This document shows positions 40,511 through 47,336 of a DNA stretch of 47,336 nt, in pieces. The position numbers and the translations under genes are program-made. Origin of the DNA: JBCCFK01 sp965262315 (GTDB lineage Bacteria; Actinomycetota; Acidimicrobiia; Acidimicrobiales; UBA8592). Location of the stretch: contig CBDHFJ010000093.1 of assembly GCA_965262315.1 (NCBI GenBank), positions 1 through 47,336 on the forward strand, read 5' to 3'. Position 1 is the first letter of the stretch; the number at the start of each line of letters is the position of its first letter. The notes beneath the pieces are model-generated. The model searched no databases and had not been told where the DNA came from. It was given only the letters and a program-made list of their open reading frames with translations.

Positions 40511-41053
40511 TCAGGCCCTTCGTCGGAAGTAGGTGCCCTCGACCGGGAGGTTCCCGGCGAGCGTGGCGAGCGCGTCGAGCTCGGTGGTCGGCGCCGATGG
40601 GCTGTCGGTCAGCGCGAAGAGCACGGTTCCCGGTTCGTAGCCGGGCGACGGTCCGGTGGCCCCGACGTCGCCGACCACGATCCGCACCCCGTCGCCCACC
40701 GGCTCGGCCCAGACGGTCACGCCGCGCTCGACCCCGGCACCCACCTGATCCAGGCGCCCGCCCAACAGCTCGCTGTCGTCGGCGTCGAAGAGCGCCAGCG
40801 TGTGCCTGAGCGCGTCGTCGCCTTCGCCTTCGACCCATTCATAGACCCCGACCCAGCGTTCCGGTGCCGGCGTGGGAGTCGGGGTGGGGGTCTCCTCGAG
40901 TGCCTCGAAGCGGCTGTCCTCCCCGTCGCCGACCCAGGACGCGACCACGAACAACAGGGCCAGGGCGCCGACGACGCCACCGGCGATCAGTCCGATGCGC
41001 CGCCAGTCCCGCCGGCGCCGGAACCCGCCACGCGACCGTCGCCTCGCCAGCAC
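40511..41053 (-). CDS. Single-pass membrane protein of unknown function
   Basis: 180 residues. A strongly basic N-terminus (RRRSRGGFRRRRDWRR) is followed by one transmembrane helix (about 22-41), a Thr/Pro linker ('ETPTPTPTPAP') and an extracytoplasmic beta-rich domain of about 115 residues with 'WVGVYEWVEGEGDD' and 'GVTVWAEPVGDGVRIVVGD'. No family was recognised. The start is uncertain: GTG 41053 is used (6 nt after the phosphoesterase stop); GTG 41083 inside that gene is an alternative. It lies between the phosphoesterase and the small protein at 40144 in one operon. Confidence 0.65.
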   Translation of the reverse strand: MLARRRSRGGFRRRRDWRRIGLIAGGVVGALALLFVVASWVGDGEDSRFEALEETPTPTPTPAPERWVGVYEWVEGEGDDALRHTLALFDADDSELLGGRLDQVGAGVERGVTVWAEPVGDGVRIVVGDVGATGPSPGYEPGTVLFALTDSPSAPTTELDALATLAGNLPVEGTYFRRRA

Positions 41054-41058
41054 GGTCC

Positions 41059-41907
41059 CTACCAAGGATGCTCCGGCGCCCACCGGATGGAGCCGTGTTC
41101 CGCCGAGATCTCCCGGACGCTGATGTCTTCGGCGCCCTCGGGCCGGCGCAGACGCCACGACACGCCGTCCGCGTCGAAGTCGTACTCGACGAACCCGATC
41201 TGGCGGACCCCGCCGTAGGGGTCGACCAGGTCCGACGGCGGGATGAATGCCGTGGTGGGACACCAGATGTAGCTGACCTCCCCCTGCTGGCGAGCCCGGA
41301 AGTCATGGAGGTGACCCGAGGCCACGACCCTCACGTCGTGTTCGTCCACCAGGTCGAGCAGGCGATCCCGCCCTCGGGCGGGCATCGCCATCATCCCCAC
41401 GGTCTCGTCGACCCGCTCGATGAAGGGTGGCTTGTGCGTGAAGACCGCGATCTCGCGGTCACCGGCCTCGTCGAGCTGTTCGACGAACCACGCATCGTGT
41501 TCGTCCTCCATGTCCTCGAGGTCGCTTCCCATGAGCAGGCCGTTGATCCCGATCAGGCGCCAGCCTTCGGTGTCGTACACGAACCGGTCCATGCCCCAGG
41601 CGTCGACGAACGCTGCGACGCGCTCGGGCGACACCGACTGGTCCTGCCAGGGCTCGGGTGGGCCGTCTCCGACGTCGTGGTTGCCGGGCACGACCAGCCA
41701 CGGACAGGGCAGGTCATCGAAGCATTCGCGAGCGAAGGCCCGGGTGTCGGCCTCGTCGGGGTCGTCGACGACGATGTCGCCGGTGCTGATGACGAGGTCG
41801 GGCTGGAGCTCGGTCAGGTGTGCGACCGTGGCCTCCCAGTTGGGCCGGGCGAACCCGTGCCGGGCCGACAGGTGATTGTCCGAGATCTGCACGACGCGGG
41901 CTGCCAT
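41059..41907 (-). CDS. Calcineurin-like metallophosphoesterase (CpdA/Icc-like)
   Basis: 282 residues. The metal motifs are complete: Asp10 and His12 (ISDNHL), Asp44 (STGDIV), Asn76-His77 (PGNHD), a later His in 'VFTHKPPF' and the pair of His in 'ASGHLHDF'. The family includes 3',5'-cyclic nucleotide phosphodiesterases and other phosphoesterases; a cAMP target is attractive because a class III cyclase lies at 8782 in the same window, but the two are 31 kb apart and this is only inference. No signal peptide. It starts at ATG 41907; CACAAT lies 7 nt before it. First gene of a three-gene minus-strand unit. Confidence 0.88.
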   Translation of the reverse strand: MAARVVQISDNHLSARHGFARPNWEATVAHLTELQPDLVISTGDIVVDDPDEADTRAFARECFDDLPCPWLVVPGNHDVGDGPPEPWQDQSVSPERVAAFVDAWGMDRFVYDTEGWRLIGINGLLMGSDLEDMEDEHDAWFVEQLDEAGDREIAVFTHKPPFIERVDETVGMMAMPARGRDRLLDLVDEHDVRVVASGHLHDFRARQQGEVSYIWCPTTAFIPPSDLVDPYGGVRQIGFVEYDFDADGVSWRLRRPEGAEDISVREISAEHGSIRWAPEHPW

Positions 41908-42003
41908 GGTCGCGATTGTGTCCCACGGCCCTCGCCTGCGGGAGTGGCGGGATCAAGAGTTCACGAGGCGTTCAGCTGGCCATCCCGAGCAGGTCGTGCG
42001 AGG

Positions 42004-42396
42004 TCAATCCCCCGTGGGCCGGCGACGACCCCAGAACGGGTTGAGGTCGGCCAGCGCCTCGAACCCCCGTTGGAACTCGTCGACTGCAGCGGTGACGACG
42101 TCGGGAGGCTGCCCGGCGAGCGCGTCGAGCTGCTCGCGGAGCTGGTCGACCATCTCCGCCGACCGCCGCGTCGAGTCCCCGACCGTCGATCGGTACACGC
42201 GGGTGATCTCCTCCAACGCCTCCGAGCTCTCGGCCAACCGTTGCCCGACGAGCTCGAAGTTGGCGGCGCCCTCGCGGAGCTGCCGGAGCGTGGCCGGGAG
42301 CCGCACCAGCTCCTCGGTCAGGTCGCGGCGCCACGCCCCGAATCGCTCGATGCGGCCGCCCAGCCCGGCGACACCGTCCATCCCCCTGGTGTTCAT
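42004..42396 (-). CDS. Hypothetical helical protein
   Basis: 130 residues, predicted almost wholly helical with heptad-like Leu, Glu and Arg patterns ('LVRLPATLRQLREGAANFELVGQRLAE', long helix; 'MVDQLREQLDALAG'). The C-terminus ends in 'LNPFWGRRRPTGD'. No family, Cys cluster or membrane segment was seen; phasin-like or coiled-coil scaffolds look similar, but nothing proves either. ATG 42396 (MNTRG) is the likely start; the frame upstream enters the divergent carotenoid oxygenase gene. The two start codons are 61 nt apart. Confidence 0.6.
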   Translation of the reverse strand: MNTRGMDGVAGLGGRIERFGAWRRDLTEELVRLPATLRQLREGAANFELVGQRLAESSEALEEITRVYRSTVGDSTRRSAEMVDQLREQLDALAGQPPDVVTAAVDEFQRGFEALADLNPFWGRRRPTGD

Positions 42397-42425
42397 CCTC
42401 GGAAGCTTCGCACACCGCGACCTGA

Positions 42426-42431
42426 GTAGTG
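42426..42431 (+). promoter_or_regulatory. Possible -10 box of the carotenoid oxygenase gene
   Basis: TAGTGT 26 nt before ATG 42458, leaving a short leader that carries an AAGGGGGGA ribosome-binding site. Confidence 0.4.
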
Positions 42432-42457
42432 TCGTGGGCAACGTCAAGGGGGGAACC

Positions 42458-43807
42458 ATGACCGCGACCGAATCCGAGATCCCACGCCATCTGCAGGGCA
42501 ACGGAGCACCTGTCACCGAGGAGCTCACGATCACCGATCTGGAGGTGACCGGCGCGATCCCGCCGGAGCTCGACGGGCGCTACCTGCGCAACGGCGCCAA
42601 CCCGGTGACCGGCATGAGCGACCATCCGTTCCTGGGTGACGGCATGATCCACGGCGTCCGCCTCCGTGGCGGCAAGGCCGAGTGGTATCGCAACCGCTAC
42701 GTCCAGACGCCGTTCATCAGCGACCCGGATCGGCAGGTCATCAACCCCGATGCCAGCCTGCGCGACATGACCTCGTCCAAGGCGAACACCCACGTGATCG
42801 GCCACAGCGGCAAGATCCTGGCCCTCGAAGAGGGCCACTTCCCGTACGTACTCGACGGCAACCTGGACACCGTCGGTCCCACCGACTTCGACGGCAAGCT
42901 GACGGGCCCGTTCACGGCGCACCCCAAGATCTGCCCGACGACGGGCGAGCTGCTGGCGTTCGGCTACTACTTCATCGAGCCCTACATGACGTACCTGCGG
43001 GTCTCGGCCGACGGCGAACTCGTCCAGTCCGAGGAGATCACGGTGGGCGGGCCGACGATGGTCCACGACTTCAACGTCACCGAGAACAACGTGATCTTCA
43101 TGGATCTCCCCGCCTGTTTCGATCTCGAACTGGCCATCAAGGGCGAGATGCCCATCGCCTGGAACGAGGACTACCCCGCCCGCCTGGGCGTCATGCCTCG
43201 CACCGGTGGCGATGCCGACGTCGTGTGGTACGACGTCGACCCCTGCTACGTGTTCCACCCGCTGAACTCCTACGAGGACGGCGAGACCATCGTCCTCGAC
43301 GTGGCCCGCTTCGACCACATCTGGCGAGACGGCCCCATGGACTTTCCCAACCCGGTGCTGTGGCGATGGGTCATCGACACCACGACCGGAACGGTCCACG
43401 AGGAGCAGGTGGACGATCGCCCGGGCGAGTTCCCACGGGTCGCCGACGCTGTCGTGGGCCGCAAGCACCGCTACGGCTACCTCATGGCCTTCCCTGACAC
43501 CGACGCCGACGCCATGGACACCAGCGGGGCCCTGCTCAAGTACGACCGGGAGACCGGCGAACGGACATCGATCGAGCTGGGCAAGGGCCAGACGCCCGGC
43601 GAGGCCGTGTTCGTCCCCGCTGCCGACGGCTCGGCCGAGGACGACGGCTACCTCATGACCTACGTGCACGACGCCGCCACCGACACCAGCTCGATGGCGA
43701 TCTTCGACGCCCAGGCGATGAGCGCCGATCCGGTGGCGTCGATCCAGCTCCCCCGGGTGCCCTTCGGGTTCCACGGCAGCTGGGTCCCCGCCGACGTGGC
43801 CGACTGA
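42458..43807 (+). CDS. Carotenoid cleavage oxygenase family protein
   Basis: 449 residues. The four iron-binding His of the family are present: His155 (TAHPKI), His203 (MVHDFN), His267 (VFHPLN) and His439 (GFHGSW). The N-terminus has 'LDGRYLRNGANPV' and 'FLGDGMIHGVRL', typical of bacterial lignostilbene or carotenoid dioxygenases. The enzyme splits a conjugated double bond with O2 to give two aldehydes or ketones; whether the substrate is a carotenoid or a stilbenoid cannot be told. It is cytosolic with no signal. A strong ribosome-binding site precedes ATG 42458. A TetR gene and a P450 follow on the same strand, possible partners in apocarotenoid metabolism. Confidence 0.93.
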   Translation: MTATESEIPRHLQGNGAPVTEELTITDLEVTGAIPPELDGRYLRNGANPVTGMSDHPFLGDGMIHGVRLRGGKAEWYRNRYVQTPFISDPDRQVINPDASLRDMTSSKANTHVIGHSGKILALEEGHFPYVLDGNLDTVGPTDFDGKLTGPFTAHPKICPTTGELLAFGYYFIEPYMTYLRVSADGELVQSEEITVGGPTMVHDFNVTENNVIFMDLPACFDLELAIKGEMPIAWNEDYPARLGVMPRTGGDADVVWYDVDPCYVFHPLNSYEDGETIVLDVARFDHIWRDGPMDFPNPVLWRWVIDTTTGTVHEEQVDDRPGEFPRVADAVVGRKHRYGYLMAFPDTDADAMDTSGALLKYDRETGERTSIELGKGQTPGEAVFVPAADGSAEDDGYLMTYVHDAATDTSSMAIFDAQAMSADPVASIQLPRVPFGFHGSWVPADVAD

Positions 43808-43854
43808 CCGGCGAGGGGTGAGTGTCGGCCTGTCTCGGCCGGTTCCGGCCGATG

Positions 43855-43877
43855 TGAGAGTGATAGTCTCACTCTCA
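43855..43877 (+). promoter_or_regulatory. TetR operator overlapping a leaderless promoter
   Basis: A perfect 9-bp inverted repeat, TGAGAGTGA (43855-43863) and TCACTCTCA (43869-43877), with a 5-nt spacer. The -10 box TAGTCT (43864-43869) lies at its centre and ATG 43877 overlaps its end, 7 nt after the -10. Binding here would block the polymerase, so autorepression by the TetR protein is likely and would extend to the coupled P450. Confidence 0.75.
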
Positions 43878-44503
43878 TGAGTGGCGTGGGCGCTGCCTCC
43901 TCTGCCCGCCGACCGGGCCCGTCCGAGCGGCGAGCTGCTGCGATCGACGCCTTCATCGACCTCGTGCTCGAACGCGGCGACCACCCGCGGCCCGAAGAGG
44001 TGGCCGAACGTGCCGGCGTCTCGATGGCGTCCTTCTACCGCTACTTCGAGAGCCTCGACGAGCTCCGCCAGGGTGCCTTCGCCCGGCTGATGGATCGGTT
44101 CCCCGAACTGTTTCTGATCCCCGCCATCGGAACCGGCGGCCGCTCGGACCGCATCGAAGCGTTCGCCGACGTCCGCCTCGCCCTCCACGAGCGCCTGCAC
44201 CCGCTCCCGTTGCTCGCCCGTGGCGCCGCACAGGCCAAGCCTGGCGTGTCCACCCAGATCGACGTCATCCGCCAGGCCAGCGCAGATCAGATCTCGCTCC
44301 ACTTCGCCGATGAGTTGACCAACGTCGCGGACGACCTGCGCGCCAGCGTGGTCGCCTCCGTCAACGTCTTGACCTCTGTCGAGTCGTGGCAGCAGTTCCG
44401 CTGCAGCCACGGCTTCACCCTCGGCCAGACCCGCCAGGCGTGGGTCCGGGCCATCGACCAGCTACTCCCCACCGTCCCCAGCACCGAGGAACCATCCCCA
44501 TGA
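43877..44503 (+). CDS. TetR family transcriptional regulator
   Basis: 208 residues. The N-terminal DNA-binding domain (about 15-65) has the TetR helix-turn-helix 'EEVAERAGVSMASFYRYF'. The rest is a helical ligand-binding and dimerisation domain with no clear ligand signature. The stop overlaps the ATG of the P450 (ATGA at 44500-44503), so the regulator and enzyme are co-expressed and probably answer to the same ligand, perhaps the P450 substrate. The perfect operator over its own promoter supports autorepression. Confidence 0.92.
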   Translation: MSGVGAASSARRPGPSERRAAAIDAFIDLVLERGDHPRPEEVAERAGVSMASFYRYFESLDELRQGAFARLMDRFPELFLIPAIGTGGRSDRIEAFADVRLALHERLHPLPLLARGAAQAKPGVSTQIDVIRQASADQISLHFADELTNVADDLRASVVASVNVLTSVESWQQFRCSHGFTLGQTRQAWVRAIDQLLPTVPSTEEPSP

Positions 44504-45828
44504 CCGACACCGCCGACACCACCCAGCGGCCAGCGCTCTTCGATCCCGACATCCGGACGCCGGAGATGGAGATGGCGGAGCGAGGCGCCGACGTACCCGC
44601 GGCCGCCGAGCTGGACCTGGCTGACATCAACCCGTGCAACCCGCACCTCTTCAAGGAAGACCGGTGGCAGGAGCACTTCGCCCGGTTGCGCGCCGAGGAT
44701 CCGGTGCACTTCAACGAGATCGAGACGGCCGGCCGGTTCTGGTCGATCACCAAGTACGACGATGTCCGAGCCGTCGACGGCGACTGGGAGACCTACTCGT
44801 CGGCCAAGGGCATCACGCTGGGCCTGAGGGAGTTCGCCACCGGCGAGACCCAGTCCGCGTCGCCGATCCAGCCTTTCATCGCCATGGATCCGCCCACCCA
44901 CACCGAGCAGCGCAAGACGGTGCGCAGCGTGTCGGCGCCCTCCAACCTCCGCAACATCGAGCCCATGATCCGCGAGCGCACGGCTGCGCTGCTCGACGAG
45001 CTTCCCGAGGGCGAGACCTTCGACTGGGTCGACACCGTGTCGATCGAGCTCACCACCCTGATGTTGGCCACCCTGTTCGACTTTCCGATGGACGACCGAC
45101 GCAAGCTGACCCGTTGGTCCGACATCGTCTTCGCCATCCCCGAGCCCGGCGGTGTGGTGGAGACCCAGCAGCAGAAGATCGACGAGATGCTCGAGTGCGT
45201 CGACTACTTCTCCCGCCTGTGGGACGAGCGTCGGGGTGGCGACGGCTTCGACCTGGTCACCATGCTGGCCAACGGTGAGGACACCAAGCACATGTCCCCG
45301 ATGGAACAGCTCGGCAACCTCCTGCTGCTGATCGTCGGCGGCAACGACACCACCCGCAACACCATGACGGGCAGCGTGTACGGCCTCAACAAGTTCCCCG
45401 ACCAGTTCGAAAAGCTCAAGGCCAACCCCGATCTCATCGCCGGCCTCGTGCCCGAGGTCATCCGCTGGCAGACCCCGCTGTCGTACATGCGCCGCACCGC
45501 CACCAAGGACACCGTCCTCGGCGGCAAGGAGATCAAGAAGTACGACCAGATCCTGATGTGGTACATCTCGGCCAACCAGGACGAGGACATGTTCTCCGAC
45601 GCCCACGTACTGGACATCGAGCGTCCCAACGCCGACCGCCAGCTCTCGTTCGGGTATGGCATCCACTTCTGCATGGGCAGCCGGGTCGCGGAGCTCCAGC
45701 TGCGGGTGCTCTGGGAGGAGATGCTCCAGCGTTTCGAGCAGGTCGAGATCCAGGACGAGCCCGAGCGGGTCTTCTCCTCGTTCGTCCACGGCTACTCGCA
45801 ACTGCCGGTCACCGTCACCCGCCGCTGA
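44500..45828 (+). CDS. Cytochrome P450
   Basis: 442 residues. The heme-thiolate motif is FGYGIHFCMG with Cys391; the I-helix is 'LLIVGGNDTTRNTM' (acid-alcohol pair Asp-Thr); the K-helix ExxR is in 'EVIRWQTP'. It is a soluble class I-type bacterial P450 that needs a ferredoxin and reductase, which are not encoded nearby. The N-terminal 'INPCNPHLFKED' is typical of actinobacterial P450s acting on terpenoids or steroids (CYP125/142-like groups), but the substrate is unassigned. It is translationally coupled to the TetR gene, and the carotenoid oxygenase upstream suggests a terpenoid-derived substrate. Confidence 0.95.
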   Translation: MTDTADTTQRPALFDPDIRTPEMEMAERGADVPAAAELDLADINPCNPHLFKEDRWQEHFARLRAEDPVHFNEIETAGRFWSITKYDDVRAVDGDWETYSSAKGITLGLREFATGETQSASPIQPFIAMDPPTHTEQRKTVRSVSAPSNLRNIEPMIRERTAALLDELPEGETFDWVDTVSIELTTLMLATLFDFPMDDRRKLTRWSDIVFAIPEPGGVVETQQQKIDEMLECVDYFSRLWDERRGGDGFDLVTMLANGEDTKHMSPMEQLGNLLLLIVGGNDTTRNTMTGSVYGLNKFPDQFEKLKANPDLIAGLVPEVIRWQTPLSYMRRTATKDTVLGGKEIKKYDQILMWYISANQDEDMFSDAHVLDIERPNADRQLSFGYGIHFCMGSRVAELQLRVLWEEMLQRFEQVEIQDEPERVFSSFVHGYSQLPVTVTRR

Positions 45829-46069
45829 GGCTCACGCTCACAGGTTGCGAGCGGCCCGGTTCGGGGGCGACGGTCAGCCCGTGGCACGTGGACCCGACTC
45901 CGACCTGGCTGAGAAGGTCCGGCTCCGGATCGGCAGCGTCGCCAACGCCGTGCCGGTCACCGGCCAGGCGTAGCAGGCCGAAGGATGCGCTCGACGAGTT
46001 CGTGTCGAACGCCGCGGACCAGTGCGCGTGCCGGGTGCTCGCCTCCCAAGAGCCGACGCGACTCGCAGG
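45829..46069 (+). other. Intergenic region with possible decayed coding fragment
   Basis: 241 nt without a confident gene. A GTG frame at 45881-45973 (30 codons, 'DLAEKVRLRIGSVANAVPV') stops, and the sequence then continues in the next frame as 'KDALDEFVSNAADQC' from 45981. The two segments look like one protein broken by a frameshift, with a faint resemblance to the N-box of GHKL ATPases. This is a weak call. Confidence 0.25.
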
Positions 46070-47053
46070 TCAGGCTGGAGCCGTTGCCATCGGCGCCCCG
46101 GCGCGCCCGCTGTCGTGGGGAAGCCCGCTGCCCGCAACCAGGAGCTCGCGGTGGGTGTATCCCCGGATCGACGTCCGGATACGAAGCCGGCTCAGGTCCG
46201 TAGCAGGATCCCGGTCGAGCAGCTTCGACACCTCCCGCGCTTCCGCGCTGTGGGCGATGATCGCGGACACCCCGGCTCGAGGAAGCTCAGGCGTGTACCC
46301 GGCCTCGAACACGTCCGCCGCGATCGCGATCGCCGCCGAGAACACGGGGACGACAGCCACCGGCACAGCGAACGTGGCACCGTCGGGCGTCTCGAGGGTC
46401 AAGCTCCGAGGTGTTGTTGCCGCACCCATGTGCTGCATGAGCGCCCAGCCGAATCCCGCGACGACGAGGTCAATCGCCACGTCGCCGTCGCAACGGGCAA
46501 TGCCCGCCTGCGCGAGATCGGCCTGCACCAGATCTCGATCCATCTCTCGCTTCGCACAAGCCTCAGCGACGATTCTGGCCCGCAGCGCCGCGTGTGCGTA
46601 GCCCGACCGCACTGCCTGGACACGCACCTCACCTTCCGCACGCCAGGGACCCGAGCCGCTCGACCCGGTCGACGCGCTGGGCGGACCACCCCTCTGCCGC
46701 CGGTCCAGTGGGTTCGTTCCTGGCCTCAGCCTCAACGGCGAGCCCGGCCACGGCAGTCGGAGGAACGGGAGGCCGGTGACCCGCTCCAGGCCGCCCAGCG
46801 TGCTCAGCACGAGTCCGCGGATCAGCATGAGAAACACCACAGCCAGGACGAAGTGGCCGGTCGCCGCGGCCCAACTCTCGAGGAAGCGGACCCACCACGC
46901 GTCTACAGGCCACTCAGATCCCAACACGCCCTGCAGGCTGAGCCGACCAGGCTCGAGGTGCGCTCCCGCGTCCACGTCCGAGATGCCTCGCTTGCCGCCC
47001 ACGAGAGCCGCATTGGCCAACACCCACATCGGGGGCTTCGCGATCCGCCGCAT
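46070..47053 (-). CDS. Hypothetical membrane protein
   Basis: 327 residues from ATG 47053 (GGGAG 8 nt upstream; GTG 47062 is an alternative). One clear transmembrane helix lies at about 57-80 ('GHFVLAVVFLMLIRGLVL'), and the remainder is a soluble domain with 'DLVVAGFGWALMQHMGAAT', 'LTLETPDGATFAVPV' and 'RTSIRGYTHRELLV'. No family was recognised. Third-position GC is a little lower and codon use less regular than in the genes to the left, so the right end may be an island or less conserved region. It converges on the P450 gene, with 241 nt between the stops. Confidence 0.6.
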   Translation of the reverse strand: MRRIAKPPMWVLANAALVGGKRGISDVDAGAHLEPGRLSLQGVLGSEWPVDAWWVRFLESWAAATGHFVLAVVFLMLIRGLVLSTLGGLERVTGLPFLRLPWPGSPLRLRPGTNPLDRRQRGGPPSASTGSSGSGPWRAEGEVRVQAVRSGYAHAALRARIVAEACAKREMDRDLVQADLAQAGIARCDGDVAIDLVVAGFGWALMQHMGAATTPRSLTLETPDGATFAVPVAVVPVFSAAIAIAADVFEAGYTPELPRAGVSAIIAHSAEAREVSKLLDRDPATDLSRLRIRTSIRGYTHRELLVAGSGLPHDSGRAGAPMATAPA

Positions 47054-47336
47054 CAAACCCACTCCCGAGCAATCGACCCTCTGACCAATCGCCTGAACGC
47101 CGCATGGGTCGGCAGGCTCACCGTCATGTCACGTGACATCGGGGCAGTGGCGTACGCCCGATCCACGGGTCCCCGTGGGCGGCAGCATGCGAGGCTCGTC
47201 TCACAGGCGAGGCCAAGCCGACGCCCAGCGATCCAACGGACGAGGACTCCGGACTCATCCAGAAGCGATGGCGATTGATCTCGAGGCTCATCGCCACCCT
47301 GTCGAGCAACCAGACCAGCGGCACCCGCCGCGGGGT
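47054..47336. other. Right edge: palindrome and unresolved open frames
   Basis: No gene can be called with confidence. A perfect 14-bp palindrome, ATGTCACGTGACAT, is at 47126-47139, about 73 nt upstream of the minus-strand gene start, and is a possible operator. A plus-strand frame from about 47138 runs open through the window end (contains 'DEDSGLIQKRWRLISRLIA') and a minus-strand frame covers 47124-47324; either could be part of a gene that lies outside. Confidence 0.3.

Noticed and set aside
47126..47278. Small plus-strand frame beginning AVAYARST, reminiscent of a serine recombinase N-terminus
   Set aside because: Too short, lacks later resolvase motifs, and becomes Arg/Ser-rich; most likely chance.
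1..47336. CRISPR arrays, tRNA or rRNA genes, insertion sequences, phage genes
   Set aside because: No regularly spaced repeats, cloverleaf-like sequences, transposase or integrase motifs were found when reading both strands.

Overview
This window is very GC-rich DNA with dense coding on both strands, many GTG starts and many start/stop overlaps. It carries an AfsR/SARP-type regulator, an MMPL transporter, a class III cyclase of the kind common in mycobacteria, a cytochrome P450, GMC oxidoreductase and acyl-CoA dehydrogenase genes, and no obvious outer-membrane component. Together these point to an actinomycete. The placement near marine or soil Acidimicrobiia-like lineages is an inference; no rRNA, tRNA or core ribosomal gene is present to prove it. 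No CRISPR array, insertion sequence or phage gene was recognised.

Layout. 1-2699: an HD-GYP membrane phosphodiesterase (cut by the left edge) divergent from an M20 amidohydrolase. 2910-7895: a four-gene efflux operon (lipoprotein, periplasmic adaptor, MacB-type ATPase, FtsX-like permease) whose adaptor holds an unusual Calx-beta insertion. 7906-10119: a MerR regulator and a cyclase fused to a hydrolase fold that has lost its catalytic residues, both on the minus strand. 10288-13943: two tandem, paralogous cassettes, each an ECF sigma factor followed by a single-pass membrane protein. 14060-18567: a two-gene unit ending in a 1110-residue SARP/AAA/TPR regulator. 18554-26864: a 1124-residue GMC oxidoreductase-hydrolase fusion, three family-4-like glycosyltransferases and a PaaK/CapK-like ligase, probably for an envelope glycan or glycolipid. 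27220-31427: a split-barrel FMN/F420-type protein, an MMPL transporter and an acyl-CoA dehydrogenase. 31550-34152: a third ECF sigma/membrane protein pair. 34201-39375: two paralogous D-aminoacylase-like amidohydrolases (one frameshifted) around a PyrC-type dihydroorotase and a half-length LacI regulator. 39483-42396: a surface protein, a small minus-strand metallophosphoesterase operon and a helical protein. 42458-45828: a carotenoid oxygenase, a TetR regulator and a P450. 45829-47336: poorly recognisable sequence with one hypothetical membrane protein.

The most unusual item is the pair of sigma cassettes. The two sigma factors are close paralogs. Their membrane partners share a repeated extracytoplasmic domain of about 70 residues (four copies in one, one in the other), and both cassettes have the same promoter and upstream dyad at identical spacing. 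This looks like a duplicated envelope-sensing system without the usual zinc anti-sigma motif. The second is the adaptor at 3680-5941, where two complete Calx-beta domains are flanked by the exactly complementary halves of a third, as in a circularly permuted, self-closing insertion. A recurring -10-like TANNNT box 7-8 nt before the start codon shows that leaderless transcription is common here.
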